In this document: in pieces, positions 27,328 to 34,583 of the stretch | Layout of the letters: the number at the start of each line of letters is the position of its first letter | Position numbering within the stretch: position 1 is the stretch's first letter | Assembly (NCBI GenBank): GCA_023392595.1 | Contig: JAEVYU010000021.1 | Span: 4,620-68,619, forward strand | Source of the DNA: Bacillota bacterium | GTDB taxonomy: Bacteria; Bacillota; UBA4882; UBA8346 | Direction of reading: 5' to 3' | DNA length: 64,000 nucleotides | Made by a program: the position numbers and the translations under genes | The notes under the pieces: generated by a model | Told to the model about the DNA's origin: nothing | Database searches by the model: none | Seen by the model: only the letters and a program-made list of their open reading frames with translations

Positions 27328-27960
27328 GTGAAAAAGTTTTTCTTAGTCTTGATCATGGGGGGGCTTTTACTTGTTTCCTCGGTTGTCAGTACCCAGGCAG
27401 CCAGTGTTTATGTGGATACTATGGTCGGAGGAATCGTAGATGATACGGGCTGGTATGGAGATGGGGATGCTCATGATACTTATATCGGGTTTGAGTTGCC
27501 GGTGGATAAACTCAAATTAAACCTGGAACTTCTTATGGGCAATTGGGATCAAAATAAAAATGCGGATGACGATTTTAGCGGCTATGACATCAAAGCTGGC
27601 TATCAAATCATTAAAAACTCCGATCTCCAATTATACGCTACGCTTTCCGGCTATCAACGGGATTTTGACGATTCCGATCAGACATTTAGCGGTGTTTTAA
27701 TAGGAGTGGACGCAATCAGCAATCTTTCAAAGAAAGTAAATGTGGAAGGGGATATTGGTATTTCCTTGACAGGTAAGTTTGAACAATACGGAACTCATCA
27801 TAACGCTGATCTCCTTAACCTCAAAGTTAAACTGAATTATCTTCTCACCAAGGATGTATATGCTTCATTAGGTTACCGGTACTATCAATTCAAAATTAAC
27901 GGGTTCGATCAGGAAGTAAAAGCCAAAGGTCTTACTTTGGGAGCCGGTTTTAAGTTTTGA
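27328..27960 (+). CDS. Outer-membrane-like beta-barrel protein
   Basis: I chose the GTG at 27328, after AAAGGAGG with 7 bp spacing, over an open extension to 27283. The 210-residue product has a classic signal peptide (start VKKFFLVLIMGGLLLV, cleavage likely after TQA-A). The mature part is built of alternating polar/hydrophobic strands rich in Tyr, Gly and Asp (DTYIGFELPV, LNLELLMGNW, VYASLGYRYYQF). It ends LTLGAGFKF with a C-terminal Phe. That last-strand pattern is the BAM recognition signature of outer-membrane barrels. If real, the organism has an outer membrane. I do not recognise a specific family. It is flanked by long intergenic gaps and probably monocistronic. Confidence 0.78.
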   Translation: MKKFFLVLIMGGLLLVSSVVSTQAASVYVDTMVGGIVDDTGWYGDGDAHDTYIGFELPVDKLKLNLELLMGNWDQNKNADDDFSGYDIKAGYQIIKNSDLQLYATLSGYQRDFDDSDQTFSGVLIGVDAISNLSKKVNVEGDIGISLTGKFEQYGTHHNADLLNLKVKLNYLLTKDVYASLGYRYYQFKINGFDQEVKAKGLTLGAGFKF

Positions 27961-28268
27961 TGAAGGTATGCACGGCTTACTCCAAGAAGCCGCCCTTCCC
28001 CAGCTACCGTATGCTTGGAGCATGGGAAGGCTCATGTCGACGAAAAAATAGGCAACACAAATTCCTCGCCCGTGAAACGGGAGAGGGCCACTTCTCTGAA
28101 TGGACAGATTGGGTAAGGGCGAGGACGTAGGCCGTCAGCCGTCAGAAACGGGAGAATCGTATGGGACTGGGAGTAAAGGGAATATAGTACGCACTCTCGT
28201 CTCTTTAGCGGTATAGATTGGGTGAGGGCACAGACCGTCGAAACGGGGTAAGCGAAATTGTATAAGTG
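27961..28268. other. Intergenic region with degenerate repeat units
   Basis: No gene is visible. Two related segments containing GATTGGGT-AGGGC and a following CCGTC lie at about 28108 and 28217. An imperfect hairpin (CCTTCCC...GGGAAGG around ATGCT-TGG-AGCAT) lies near 27990-28032, just after the barrel gene. It could end that transcript, although it lacks a T-tract. Confidence 0.4.
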
Positions 28269-28305
28269 AAGGGAAAAGGCCTTATAATTTCAGGCCTTTT
28301 CCCTT
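28269..28305 (-). terminator. Strong hairpin terminator of the peptide-binding protein gene
   Basis: A perfect 14-bp stem (AAGGGAAAAGGCCT at 28269-28282 with AGGCCTTTTCCCTT at 28292-28305) and a 9-nt loop lie 15 bp past the stop codon on the minus strand. The A/T-rich arms could support termination in either direction. Confidence 0.75.
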
Positions 28306-28319
28306 TACCATTTTAAATT

Positions 28320-29864
28320 TTACTTCGATACCTGCGACAACCACGACACACCGGTCGGATGCGGATAAAAACCTTTAACTTTTGGCTGATAGGCCGTTAA
28401 AACCGTGGCATGATTGATGAAGACCCAGGGAGCATCGGCTACCAGGATTTTTTGGAGTTTTTGATAAATCTTAATCCGCTCTTTTTGATCCAGGGTCCGG
28501 GTGCCTTCCCTTAATAACTCGTCGGCCTTGGGATTGGAATATTTGGCAGTATTCAAGTAGGAAGGGATCTGGCTACTGTCGAACAGCGATAAAAAATTAT
28601 CCGGGTCGCCGTTGTCCCCGATCCAACCCTTGAAACAAGCCTCGCCTTCCTCGCCTTTATTGACCACGTCAAAATATTCCTTCCACGGATAGACCTTGAT
28701 CGTCGTCTTGACCCCGATCTTCGAAAGCTCGGCCTGGATGGCTTCGGCCAGTTTCTGTCCGTTGACCGGATTATAGGAGCGGGCGACGGAGTAAGTCAGC
28801 ATAGTAAATTCAAAATGGGGATAACCCGCTTCGGCCAACATCTTTTTAGATTTTTCCGGATTATACTCCAGCGCTCGTAAGGCAGGGTCATATCCCGGGA
28901 TAAAACTGGGCAACGGCCCGTTGGCGAGTTGGGCATACCCTTGATACAGATATTTTACAACCGCCTCCCGGTTAATGGCCATGGAAATCGCCTGGCGGAC
29001 TTTGGGGTCGTTGAAGGGCTTTTTATTGCAGAAAAACGCCAGATAATTAATATTCATGCCCGGGTTTTTCAATACTTTCATTCCGCTGGATTCCAATTTT
29101 TTAACGTCATTGGGATCCACTCCGTCGATAATGTCCGTCGCGCCGGTCATTAACTCACTGGCCCGGACCGAGTTTTCCTTGGTGGTTTTATAAACCACTT
29201 TATCGATGATGGCTTTCTTACCCCAGTAGCCATCATTTCGTACCAAGACGATTTGCTGGTCGCGGTCCCACTTTTCAAAAATATAGGGGCCGGTACCAAC
29301 CGGATGCTGATTAAATTCCGGGCCATACTTTTTCAAAGCGGTGGGGCTGACAATCGGAGCCGCAAAACACATGGCCAGATTCAACAAAAATGGGGCGTAG
29401 GGTTTGCTCAAAATGAATTTCACCGTATAGGGATCGACCGCTTCAACTTGTTTGACCGGTTCAAAGGTGAAGGAAGCATAGGGCATATCGCTGGTGGCCC
29501 GTGGCGGTAATTGACGATCCACGCTGGCTTTAACCGCTTCGGCGTTAAAGGGGGTGCCGTCGTGAAATTTTACGCCTTTCCGCAGTTTAAAGGTCCAAAC
29601 CAGCCCATCGGGCGATTGGGTCCAGGAAGTTGCCAGACAGGGTTCAACCGCGGTACTGCCCTGTTTGTATTTAACCAAGGTCTCATAAATATTGACGATG
29701 ATCTTTCCGGATTCAGCCTCATTGACATAGGCCGGATCAAGACCCTGGGGATCGGCAGCCTTGGAATAGACCAGAATTCTCGGCGGGGTGGCGAAAACCA
29801 GATTAACGGCAACCGTTGCCGCCATGAGTACTGCCAATGTAAAGAATAATAACTTGCGCATCAT
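28320..29864 (-). CDS. ABC transporter substrate-binding protein, family 5 (oligopeptide/dipeptide type)
   Basis: A 514-residue extracytoplasmic solute receptor of the DppA/OppA class (SBP_bac_5). It has an N-terminal signal peptide (MRKLLFFTLAVLMAATVAV...VFA). Family signatures are ADPQGLDPAYVNEAES, VNIYETLVKYK, WTFKLRKGVKFHDGTPF and the late FYPHPTGVSWLSQV. There is no lipobox cysteine, so the protein would be free in a periplasm, as in Gram-negative bacteria. Most monoderm Firmicutes homologues are lipoproteins. I chose the ATG at 29864 (or the adjacent 29861) after GAGGAGG; the longer start at 29897 lacks one. No permease or ATPase genes are adjacent, so it is an orphan receptor here. Confidence 0.9.
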   Translation of the reverse strand: MMRKLLFFTLAVLMAATVAVNLVFATPPRILVYSKAADPQGLDPAYVNEAESGKIIVNIYETLVKYKQGSTAVEPCLATSWTQSPDGLVWTFKLRKGVKFHDGTPFNAEAVKASVDRQLPPRATSDMPYASFTFEPVKQVEAVDPYTVKFILSKPYAPFLLNLAMCFAAPIVSPTALKKYGPEFNQHPVGTGPYIFEKWDRDQQIVLVRNDGYWGKKAIIDKVVYKTTKENSVRASELMTGATDIIDGVDPNDVKKLESSGMKVLKNPGMNINYLAFFCNKKPFNDPKVRQAISMAINREAVVKYLYQGYAQLANGPLPSFIPGYDPALRALEYNPEKSKKMLAEAGYPHFEFTMLTYSVARSYNPVNGQKLAEAIQAELSKIGVKTTIKVYPWKEYFDVVNKGEEGEACFKGWIGDNGDPDNFLSLFDSSQIPSYLNTAKYSNPKADELLREGTRTLDQKERIKIYQKLQKILVADAPWVFINHATVLTAYQPKVKGFYPHPTGVSWLSQVSK

Positions 29865-29897
29865 CTTGCCTCCTCTATTTGCTTTGTTTTGAAACAA

Positions 29898-30255
29898 TTT
29901 TTCTTCAAATTAAAATCAATATTCATTATTCGACAAGAATATCGAGAGTAAAGTTTTCTCACAATATTTCATCAAGATTAACATGAAGTTACTTAAATTA
30001 CCTATAAAAATACCATATTTAGGGTTGCCAGTCAAACCAAATGATCATACCATTGACATTGCCCCTCGTTTATTCAATCCTTATGCCATTCTAATTCTCC
30101 GTCACACCTACCTGTTGTTAATTGAATTTTTATAATCCAATCCTCCGGATTTTTGTTATACTCATGATAAGGAATTGCTGGATTGCTTATTGAAATTCGG
30201 CAATGACCGGGTCAATCTATTCATCGGCTATATCAAATAGCTTACACAAAGGACA
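29898..30255. other. AT-rich intergenic region between divergent genes
   Basis: No start-initiated gene is visible. It must hold the divergent promoters of the peptide-binding protein and shikimate kinase. A startless frame ending at 30240 (KELLDCLLKFGNDRVNLF) could be a gene remnant, but support is poor. Confidence 0.4.
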
Positions 30256-30771
30256 ATGACTAAAATGTTAAAACAGAATATCGTGTTAATCGGCATGCCG
30301 GGCGCGGGCAAAAGCACCATCGGGGTCTTGCTTGCCAAAACCCTGGGTATGGCTTTCGTGGATACGGATTTATTGATCCAGGAAAAGGCCGGCCGTTTAT
30401 TGCAAGAAATCATCGTTCAAGACGGGGTGGCCGCATTTTTAAGGTTCGAGGAAAATGTAATTTGTGAGTTACAGGCGACCCAATCGGTGATTGCCACCGG
30501 GGGCAGCGCGGTCTATAGCAAGAGAGCCGTGGATCATTTAAAGGAGACCGGTCTGCTGGTTTATTTGAATCTTCCTTATGATGAAATCGAGCGCAGGATT
30601 GATAATATGTCCACCCGGGGGATAGCCATTGAACAAGGCCGCACTTTACGGGATTTATATGATGAACGGATAGTCTTGTATGAAAAGTATGCCGACTTGA
30701 TTGTGGATTGTTACGCTTCAACCATGGAAGAAGTGGTCCTTAAAATGGTCAACGCTTTGAAAGCAATCTAG
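30256..30771 (+). CDS. aroK: Shikimate kinase
   Basis: The enzyme phosphorylates shikimate at the 3-hydroxyl in the chorismate pathway. The 171-residue protein has Walker A GMPGAGKST, the shikimate-binding DTD (FVDTDLLIQEK), ATGGSAVYSK and the LID region around STRGIAIEQG. The ATG at 30265 is an alternative start with better spacing (11 bp) from AAGGA than the ATG at 30256 (2 bp). No other aromatic-biosynthesis gene is nearby. Its stop codon TAG overlaps the first bases (CTAG) of a 109-bp dispersed repeat. Confidence 0.92.
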   Translation: MTKMLKQNIVLIGMPGAGKSTIGVLLAKTLGMAFVDTDLLIQEKAGRLLQEIIVQDGVAAFLRFEENVICELQATQSVIATGGSAVYSKRAVDHLKETGLLVYLNLPYDEIERRIDNMSTRGIAIEQGRTLRDLYDERIVLYEKYADLIVDCYASTMEEVVLKMVNALKAI

Positions 30772-30876
30772 TAAAACGTTCTCTAAATAACTACTCAATG
30801 ATTGTGAACGTTTTACTTAAGTAGAGCGTGTCTTCCCCATTTCTGATTACCATTTATTTACGATACGCTCTACTAG
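30768..30876 (+). repeat. 109-bp double-hairpin dispersed element, copy A
   Basis: The element runs CTAGTAAAACG...TCTACTAG and is identical at 107 of 109 positions to the reverse complement of 58415-58523. It folds as two consecutive hairpins. Arm 30770-30783 pairs with 30804-30817 (one mismatch) and arm 30820-30832 pairs with 30862-30874 (one mismatch or wobble). The arms of both hairpins are related to each other (AGTAAAACGT and AGTAGAGCGT). CTAG at both ends may be a target duplication or part of the element. It carries no coding capacity. Confidence 0.93.
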
Positions 30877-30992
30877 AAAACATATTTTAATTCAATAGAA
30901 AACTGGCAGGCCGTTTGAATACTCTTTTCGAAAATTGAGTTCTCAATCCCCCATACAGGGTAGCAAGAATTTAAGGAGGGGGCACCAAGTCG

Positions 30993-31421
30993 ATGGATAT
31001 CGCTGAATATATCGCAAAATCAGTTCATGAGTCCTATTGGGAAAAGGATATCAATTGCGCCTGCACAACCATGATGGTTTTAGCAGACCTTTTGGGAATC
31101 ACCCTTCATGAGCAGGTACTGAATGCGGGAACCGGTATGCACGGGGCGGGGGGATTTCGGGCCCAATGTGGACTGGTGGAGGGTGGGTTGATGATGATTG
31201 GAATTTATCTTTCCGCAGAGGGGAAAGGAGCGGAGGAAATCGCGGATGCCTGTTACCGGTACGCGGAAAGCTTTCAGAAAAGATTCGCCTCGCTCCTCTG
31301 CAGAGATTTGCGTCCGGACGGTTTCCGGGAGGACGATCCGCCCCATCGTTGCGAGGAACTAACCCAAAAGACCATTCGGTTTACGTATCAGTTTTTGGTG
31401 GAATGGAAGAAGGAACTATAA
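30993..31421 (+). CDS. C_GCAxxG_C_C-type putative redox protein
   Basis: A 142-residue helical protein with the cysteine layout of the C_GCAxxG_C_C family. The cysteines are NCACTTM near residue 24, AQCGLVEGGLM near 60, SLLCRDL near 104 and a last HRCEE near 116. The family is predicted to be redox-active or metal-binding and has no firm biochemical role. AAGGAGGGGG lies about 10 bp upstream of the ATG. It stands alone between two palindromic elements. Confidence 0.72.
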   Translation: MDIAEYIAKSVHESYWEKDINCACTTMMVLADLLGITLHEQVLNAGTGMHGAGGFRAQCGLVEGGLMMIGIYLSAEGKGAEEIADACYRYAESFQKRFASLLCRDLRPDGFREDDPPHRCEELTQKTIRFTYQFLVEWKKEL

Positions 31422-31442
31422 TTAATTAGCGATTTGGAATAA

Positions 31443-31560
31443 GGGTCTGTTGCAAAATAAGATTTATCGATAGAGAAATACAATATATGTGAAACTTTGC
31501 CCATTATTTATGGTATATATTGTATTTCTCGTTGATTTTAATCACTTTTGCAACAGCCTC
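31443..31560. mobile_element. MITE-like palindromic element with IS-type terminal repeats
   Basis: Terminal inverted repeats GGGTCTGTTGCAAAA (31443-31457) and TTTTGCAACAGCCTC (31546-31560) match with two mismatches. They resemble the ends of several IS families. Inside lies a perfect 16-bp inverted repeat (GAGAAATACAATATAT at 31473-31488 and its complement at 31515-31530). At 118 bp it has no transposase, so it would be non-autonomous. A partial end-like sequence, GGGTTTCGCAAAATA, follows near 31576. Confidence 0.75.
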
Positions 31561-31709
31561 TTTTATTTTTATCGAGGGTTTCGCAAAATAGAATACAGGC
31601 GGAAAATTTTTGTGAGTTTTTGCCGTGAAGCAGGAATTCATAAAATATTTGGATAATTATATGTTGAATCATAAATGATTTCGACGTAATTATTGCCAAA
31701 TGGAGTGCC

Positions 31710-33713
31710 ATGAAGTTGAAGAGTTTTGAAAAAAGTAAGCAACCCAATTTGAATATATTCTATATCTATATTTTGGTATTAGTGATTGCAGATTTGATTT
31801 TTTATCCGTTGTTTCCACTGTTACTTAATTATCCGCCTGGTTCGATCAATACTAAATTTGATGTTGAGTTTTCCCATATTCCATATTACTTGCAATATAT
31901 TATTATTAATCTACTTATTGTGACCATTGGTTATATCTCACTTAAGGCAGTTTTCAAAGGTGTTGAAAAATGGAGTTATATCATTCAAAGTTTTTCATCA
32001 AATGATATTGATAAGATCATAAAAATTCGAAAAAGCAGTTTCATATTACCTCATATTTTATATATACTGCAAACAATGATTCCGGTAATATCAGTTGGAA
32101 TTTTGTTTTTTATTTTAGGCTTTCGAAACAGCGCAGATGTAAAGTTTTTTACGATTTTAATGGTTAGCTTGATATTGACGGGTGAGATTTCTTATTTGTT
32201 TTCTAAAAATTACTTTCGAGCAGTTTTGAATTACACATTTCTTGATGGATATGAAGCAAAGACATTTCGAATAGGATTACGGCTCAAGCTGCTTCTTCAA
32301 TTATTACCGTTATTTTTATTTTCAAATTTGTTTATTTTATTTATTGGAAATTCCTGTTTAATTAAAGAAAAAGGCGACGTGCTTTTTAAAAGTTATCAAC
32401 GTGAGCTTGAAATGAAGATGGAGGGAATTTCCAATATTGAAAGTGAAGAACAGATCAAATCCTTTTTGAAGTTAGTAGAAACGAATAACATAAACGATAT
32501 TACCTTTTATATTGATCCGTCTGGTAAATATACCACCAGTGATAATTCTGAATTAAGCGCTTTTTTTCTCAAATATACCCATGAGTTGGCATTTAAATAT
32601 CTAGGCCATACATATGATTATTACGGCTCAGATATCCAAGGCGCTGCAGTTAAATTACGAGGGATAAATGGAGTATGGATTTTTGGAATTAAATATACGG
32701 TTAATTCATTAAGGAATACTACCTTTTACGGTATCACTTTTATTGCATTATCACTTTTATCTATATTAATATTATTATATTTTGCTAAAACCCTTGCTGA
32801 TGATATTGCTATAATCGCTCATGGCCTTGCGGAGATTGCGGAGGGAGCGGAAGCTGATTTAAATAAAAAAATCGCCGTCACTTCTAATGACGAAATCGGT
32901 GATCTGGCGGTGGCTTTTAATAAAGTTCAAGAACGTGAGAAAAAGTATGTTCAGGACATTCAAAACCAGCAAAATGTAATTGTAGAGCGGGAACGTTTGG
33001 CTTCTCTGGGGCAGATGATCAGCGGCATAACGCATAACTTAAAAACTCCGATTATGTCACTTTCGATGGGCATCGTATCTATCAAAGATTTGGTTGCCGA
33101 ATATAAGGCATCTATCGAGGATCAACGGGTGACCCCTGATGACCACCGGGAAATCGCAGAGGATATGGAAGTTTGGCTCAATGAAATGACATCATGTTGT
33201 AGTTATATGTCGAATGTCTTAACCACCATTAAAGGTCAGATTATACCGGGAAAAGATTCAATTGCATCTGGCTTTACCTTGAAGGAGTTAATGAAACGGC
33301 TTGAAATTTTAACCGAATATGAAATGAGCAAATCCAGCTGCAGTATAAGGTATGATTTACAGGCCAATCCGGATCTGGAAATACCGGGGGAGGTCAGTAA
33401 TCTGGTACAAGTATTGGAAAATCTAATCTCCAATGCGATTCAGTCTTATGAACGAAAAGGTGGACTGATTGAATTTCTGATGATTCAAAAGAATACCATA
33501 CTTGAACTTTGCATCCGTGATAAGGGTAAAGGAATCCCTGATGAGATCCGATCCAAATTGTTTAAGGAGATGATTACTACTAAGGGAAAAAAGGGTACTG
33601 GACTAGGTCTATATATATCGTATGCCATTATTAAAGGAAAATTTGGCGGCGATCTTTGGTTTGATTCTGTTCTAGGGCAGGGCACAGCTTTTTATATTTC
33701 AATACCTATTTAA
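31710..33713 (+). CDS. Multi-pass membrane sensor histidine kinase
   Basis: A 667-residue kinase. The N-terminus has five hydrophobic helices, then an extracytoplasmic sensor region of about 110 residues (about 225-335) and a sixth helix (ITFIALSLLSILILLYF). A HAMP-like segment ending NDEIGDLAVAFNKVQERE follows. The phospho-acceptor is in ASLGQMISGITHNLKTPI, with His near residue 441. The HNLKTP variant of the H-box is an unusual subtype that I associate with clostridial kinases. The ATPase has N-box ENLISNAIQSY, DKGKGIPDEI and GTGLGLYIS. GGAG lies 5 bp before the ATG. There is no response regulator directly beside it. The nearest one follows the NRPS at 38600, so the pair probably controls or senses the NRPS product. 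Base composition is AT-rich. Confidence 0.92.
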   Translation: MKLKSFEKSKQPNLNIFYIYILVLVIADLIFYPLFPLLLNYPPGSINTKFDVEFSHIPYYLQYIIINLLIVTIGYISLKAVFKGVEKWSYIIQSFSSNDIDKIIKIRKSSFILPHILYILQTMIPVISVGILFFILGFRNSADVKFFTILMVSLILTGEISYLFSKNYFRAVLNYTFLDGYEAKTFRIGLRLKLLLQLLPLFLFSNLFILFIGNSCLIKEKGDVLFKSYQRELEMKMEGISNIESEEQIKSFLKLVETNNINDITFYIDPSGKYTTSDNSELSAFFLKYTHELAFKYLGHTYDYYGSDIQGAAVKLRGINGVWIFGIKYTVNSLRNTTFYGITFIALSLLSILILLYFAKTLADDIAIIAHGLAEIAEGAEADLNKKIAVTSNDEIGDLAVAFNKVQEREKKYVQDIQNQQNVIVERERLASLGQMISGITHNLKTPIMSLSMGIVSIKDLVAEYKASIEDQRVTPDDHREIAEDMEVWLNEMTSCCSYMSNVLTTIKGQIIPGKDSIASGFTLKELMKRLEILTEYEMSKSSCSIRYDLQANPDLEIPGEVSNLVQVLENLISNAIQSYERKGGLIEFLMIQKNTILELCIRDKGKGIPDEIRSKLFKEMITTKGKKGTGLGLYISYAIIKGKFGGDLWFDSVLGQGTAFYISIPI

Positions 33714-33775
33714 GATTTAACAGTGGCAATTTTGAATAGATATGCATTTGAAACAATTAACTTCTAATTAATATT

Positions 33776-33802
33776 AACTCGGAGAATTTCCGAGTTTTTT
33801 TT
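33776..33802 (+). terminator. Rho-independent terminator after the histidine kinase
   Basis: The stem AACTCGGA (33776-33783) pairs with TCCGAGTT (33789-33796) over a 5-nt loop and is followed by a run of T. It separates the kinase transcript from the small ORF and NRPS. Confidence 0.85.
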
Positions 33803-33921
33803 ATATCTTAGGAATGGAATTAAATTCAAGTTATGTTACAATTAATATTGTGAAGTATAAAATGGATATTACGGTTAAAAAATTATTTTATCCTAAATTT
33901 TTTTAAGAAAGGGTGAGTGAT

Positions 33922-34137
33922 TTGCGCGTTCATCAGAAGAAAACCTCATTGATGCCGGAAAATCTAAATAATGTCATTTTATTTGATTCTCAGACTGGCT
34001 ATAAAAAAAATTATGAGAATATCAAGAATTACATTGTATTTAAAATCAGCATTACCACTAATCCAAACTCTCGTTTAGCATATCTGGATGTTTTAGATTA
34101 CATGGAACATGCTCAACTGGAAGCAGTAAAAAAATAA
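33922..34137 (+). CDS. Small protein of unknown function upstream of the NRPS
   Basis: A product of about 71 residues; I prefer the TTG at 33922, about 9 bp after AGAAAGGG, although a GTG at 33913 is in frame. It starts MRVHQKKTSLMPENL and contains NVILFDSQTGYKKNYENIKNYIV and a C-terminal amphipathic stretch (AYLDVLDYMEHAQLEAV). I see no signal peptide, membrane segment or cysteine pair. It precedes the NRPS by 18 bp and is probably in the same transcript. It shares no recognisable similarity with MbtH (no NxEGQ-like or WP motif), so I leave the function open. Confidence 0.6.
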   Translation: MRVHQKKTSLMPENLNNVILFDSQTGYKKNYENIKNYIVFKISITTNPNSRLAYLDVLDYMEHAQLEAVKK

Positions 34138-34155
34138 TGATTTGGAGGCTAAACA

Positions 34156-34413
34156 ATGACAAAATATTATCCCCTATCCTATGCGCAAAACGCTATTTGG
34201 AGTATTGAAAAATTTGCTCCAAACACCAGTATTAACGTTATTGCTGGAACCCTGCGGTTTAAAGAAAAGCTAGACTTTAGGCTATTGGAAGAAGGATTTA
34301 ATTTAATGTTAAAAAAAACAATGGTATTCGGCTTCGTTTTCGGATTCAAAATGGAGAACTCGTTCAATATGAAGCTGATTACCAATACTATCCACTCGAT
34401 TTTTATGATTTAA
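34156..34413 (+). pseudogene. 5' fragment of the NRPS condensation domain (before frameshift)
   Basis: GGAGG lies 7 bp before this ATG, so this is the real start of the NRPS. Residues 1-53 read as the start of a condensation domain (YPLSYAQNAIWSIEKF, then LEEGFNLMLKK). At the A8 tract 34311-34318 the frame should shift by -1. In the shifted frame the protein continues NNGIRLRFRIQNGELVQY and runs without a stop into the main NRPS frame. After the tract, the unshifted frame gives MVFGFVFGFKM and stops at 34413. One more A would restore a 1450-residue protein. It could be a sequencing error, a true mutation, or slippage at A-AAA-AAA. Confidence 0.8.
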
Positions 34414-34583
34414 CTGCAGAAAAAGATAACCATAAATTTTTTGAGATTCAAAAAAAACTTACTCAAATACCGTTTGATATTATTGATTCCCCACTATTTT
34501 ATGCAGCATTTTTTATAACTGCAACTGAAACGGCATTTTATTTTAAACAGCATCATTTAATATCTGATGCTTGGTCAATAATT

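Noticed and set aside
30130..30240. Startless frame ending KELLDCLLKFGNDRVNLFIG
   Set aside because: Protein-like, but there is no start codon or ribosome site and it is only about 34 codons; at most a remnant.
33913..34137. MbtH-like protein for the NRPS
   Set aside because: Length is suitable, but the conserved MbtH residues (NxEGQxSxWP, Trp pairs) are absent.
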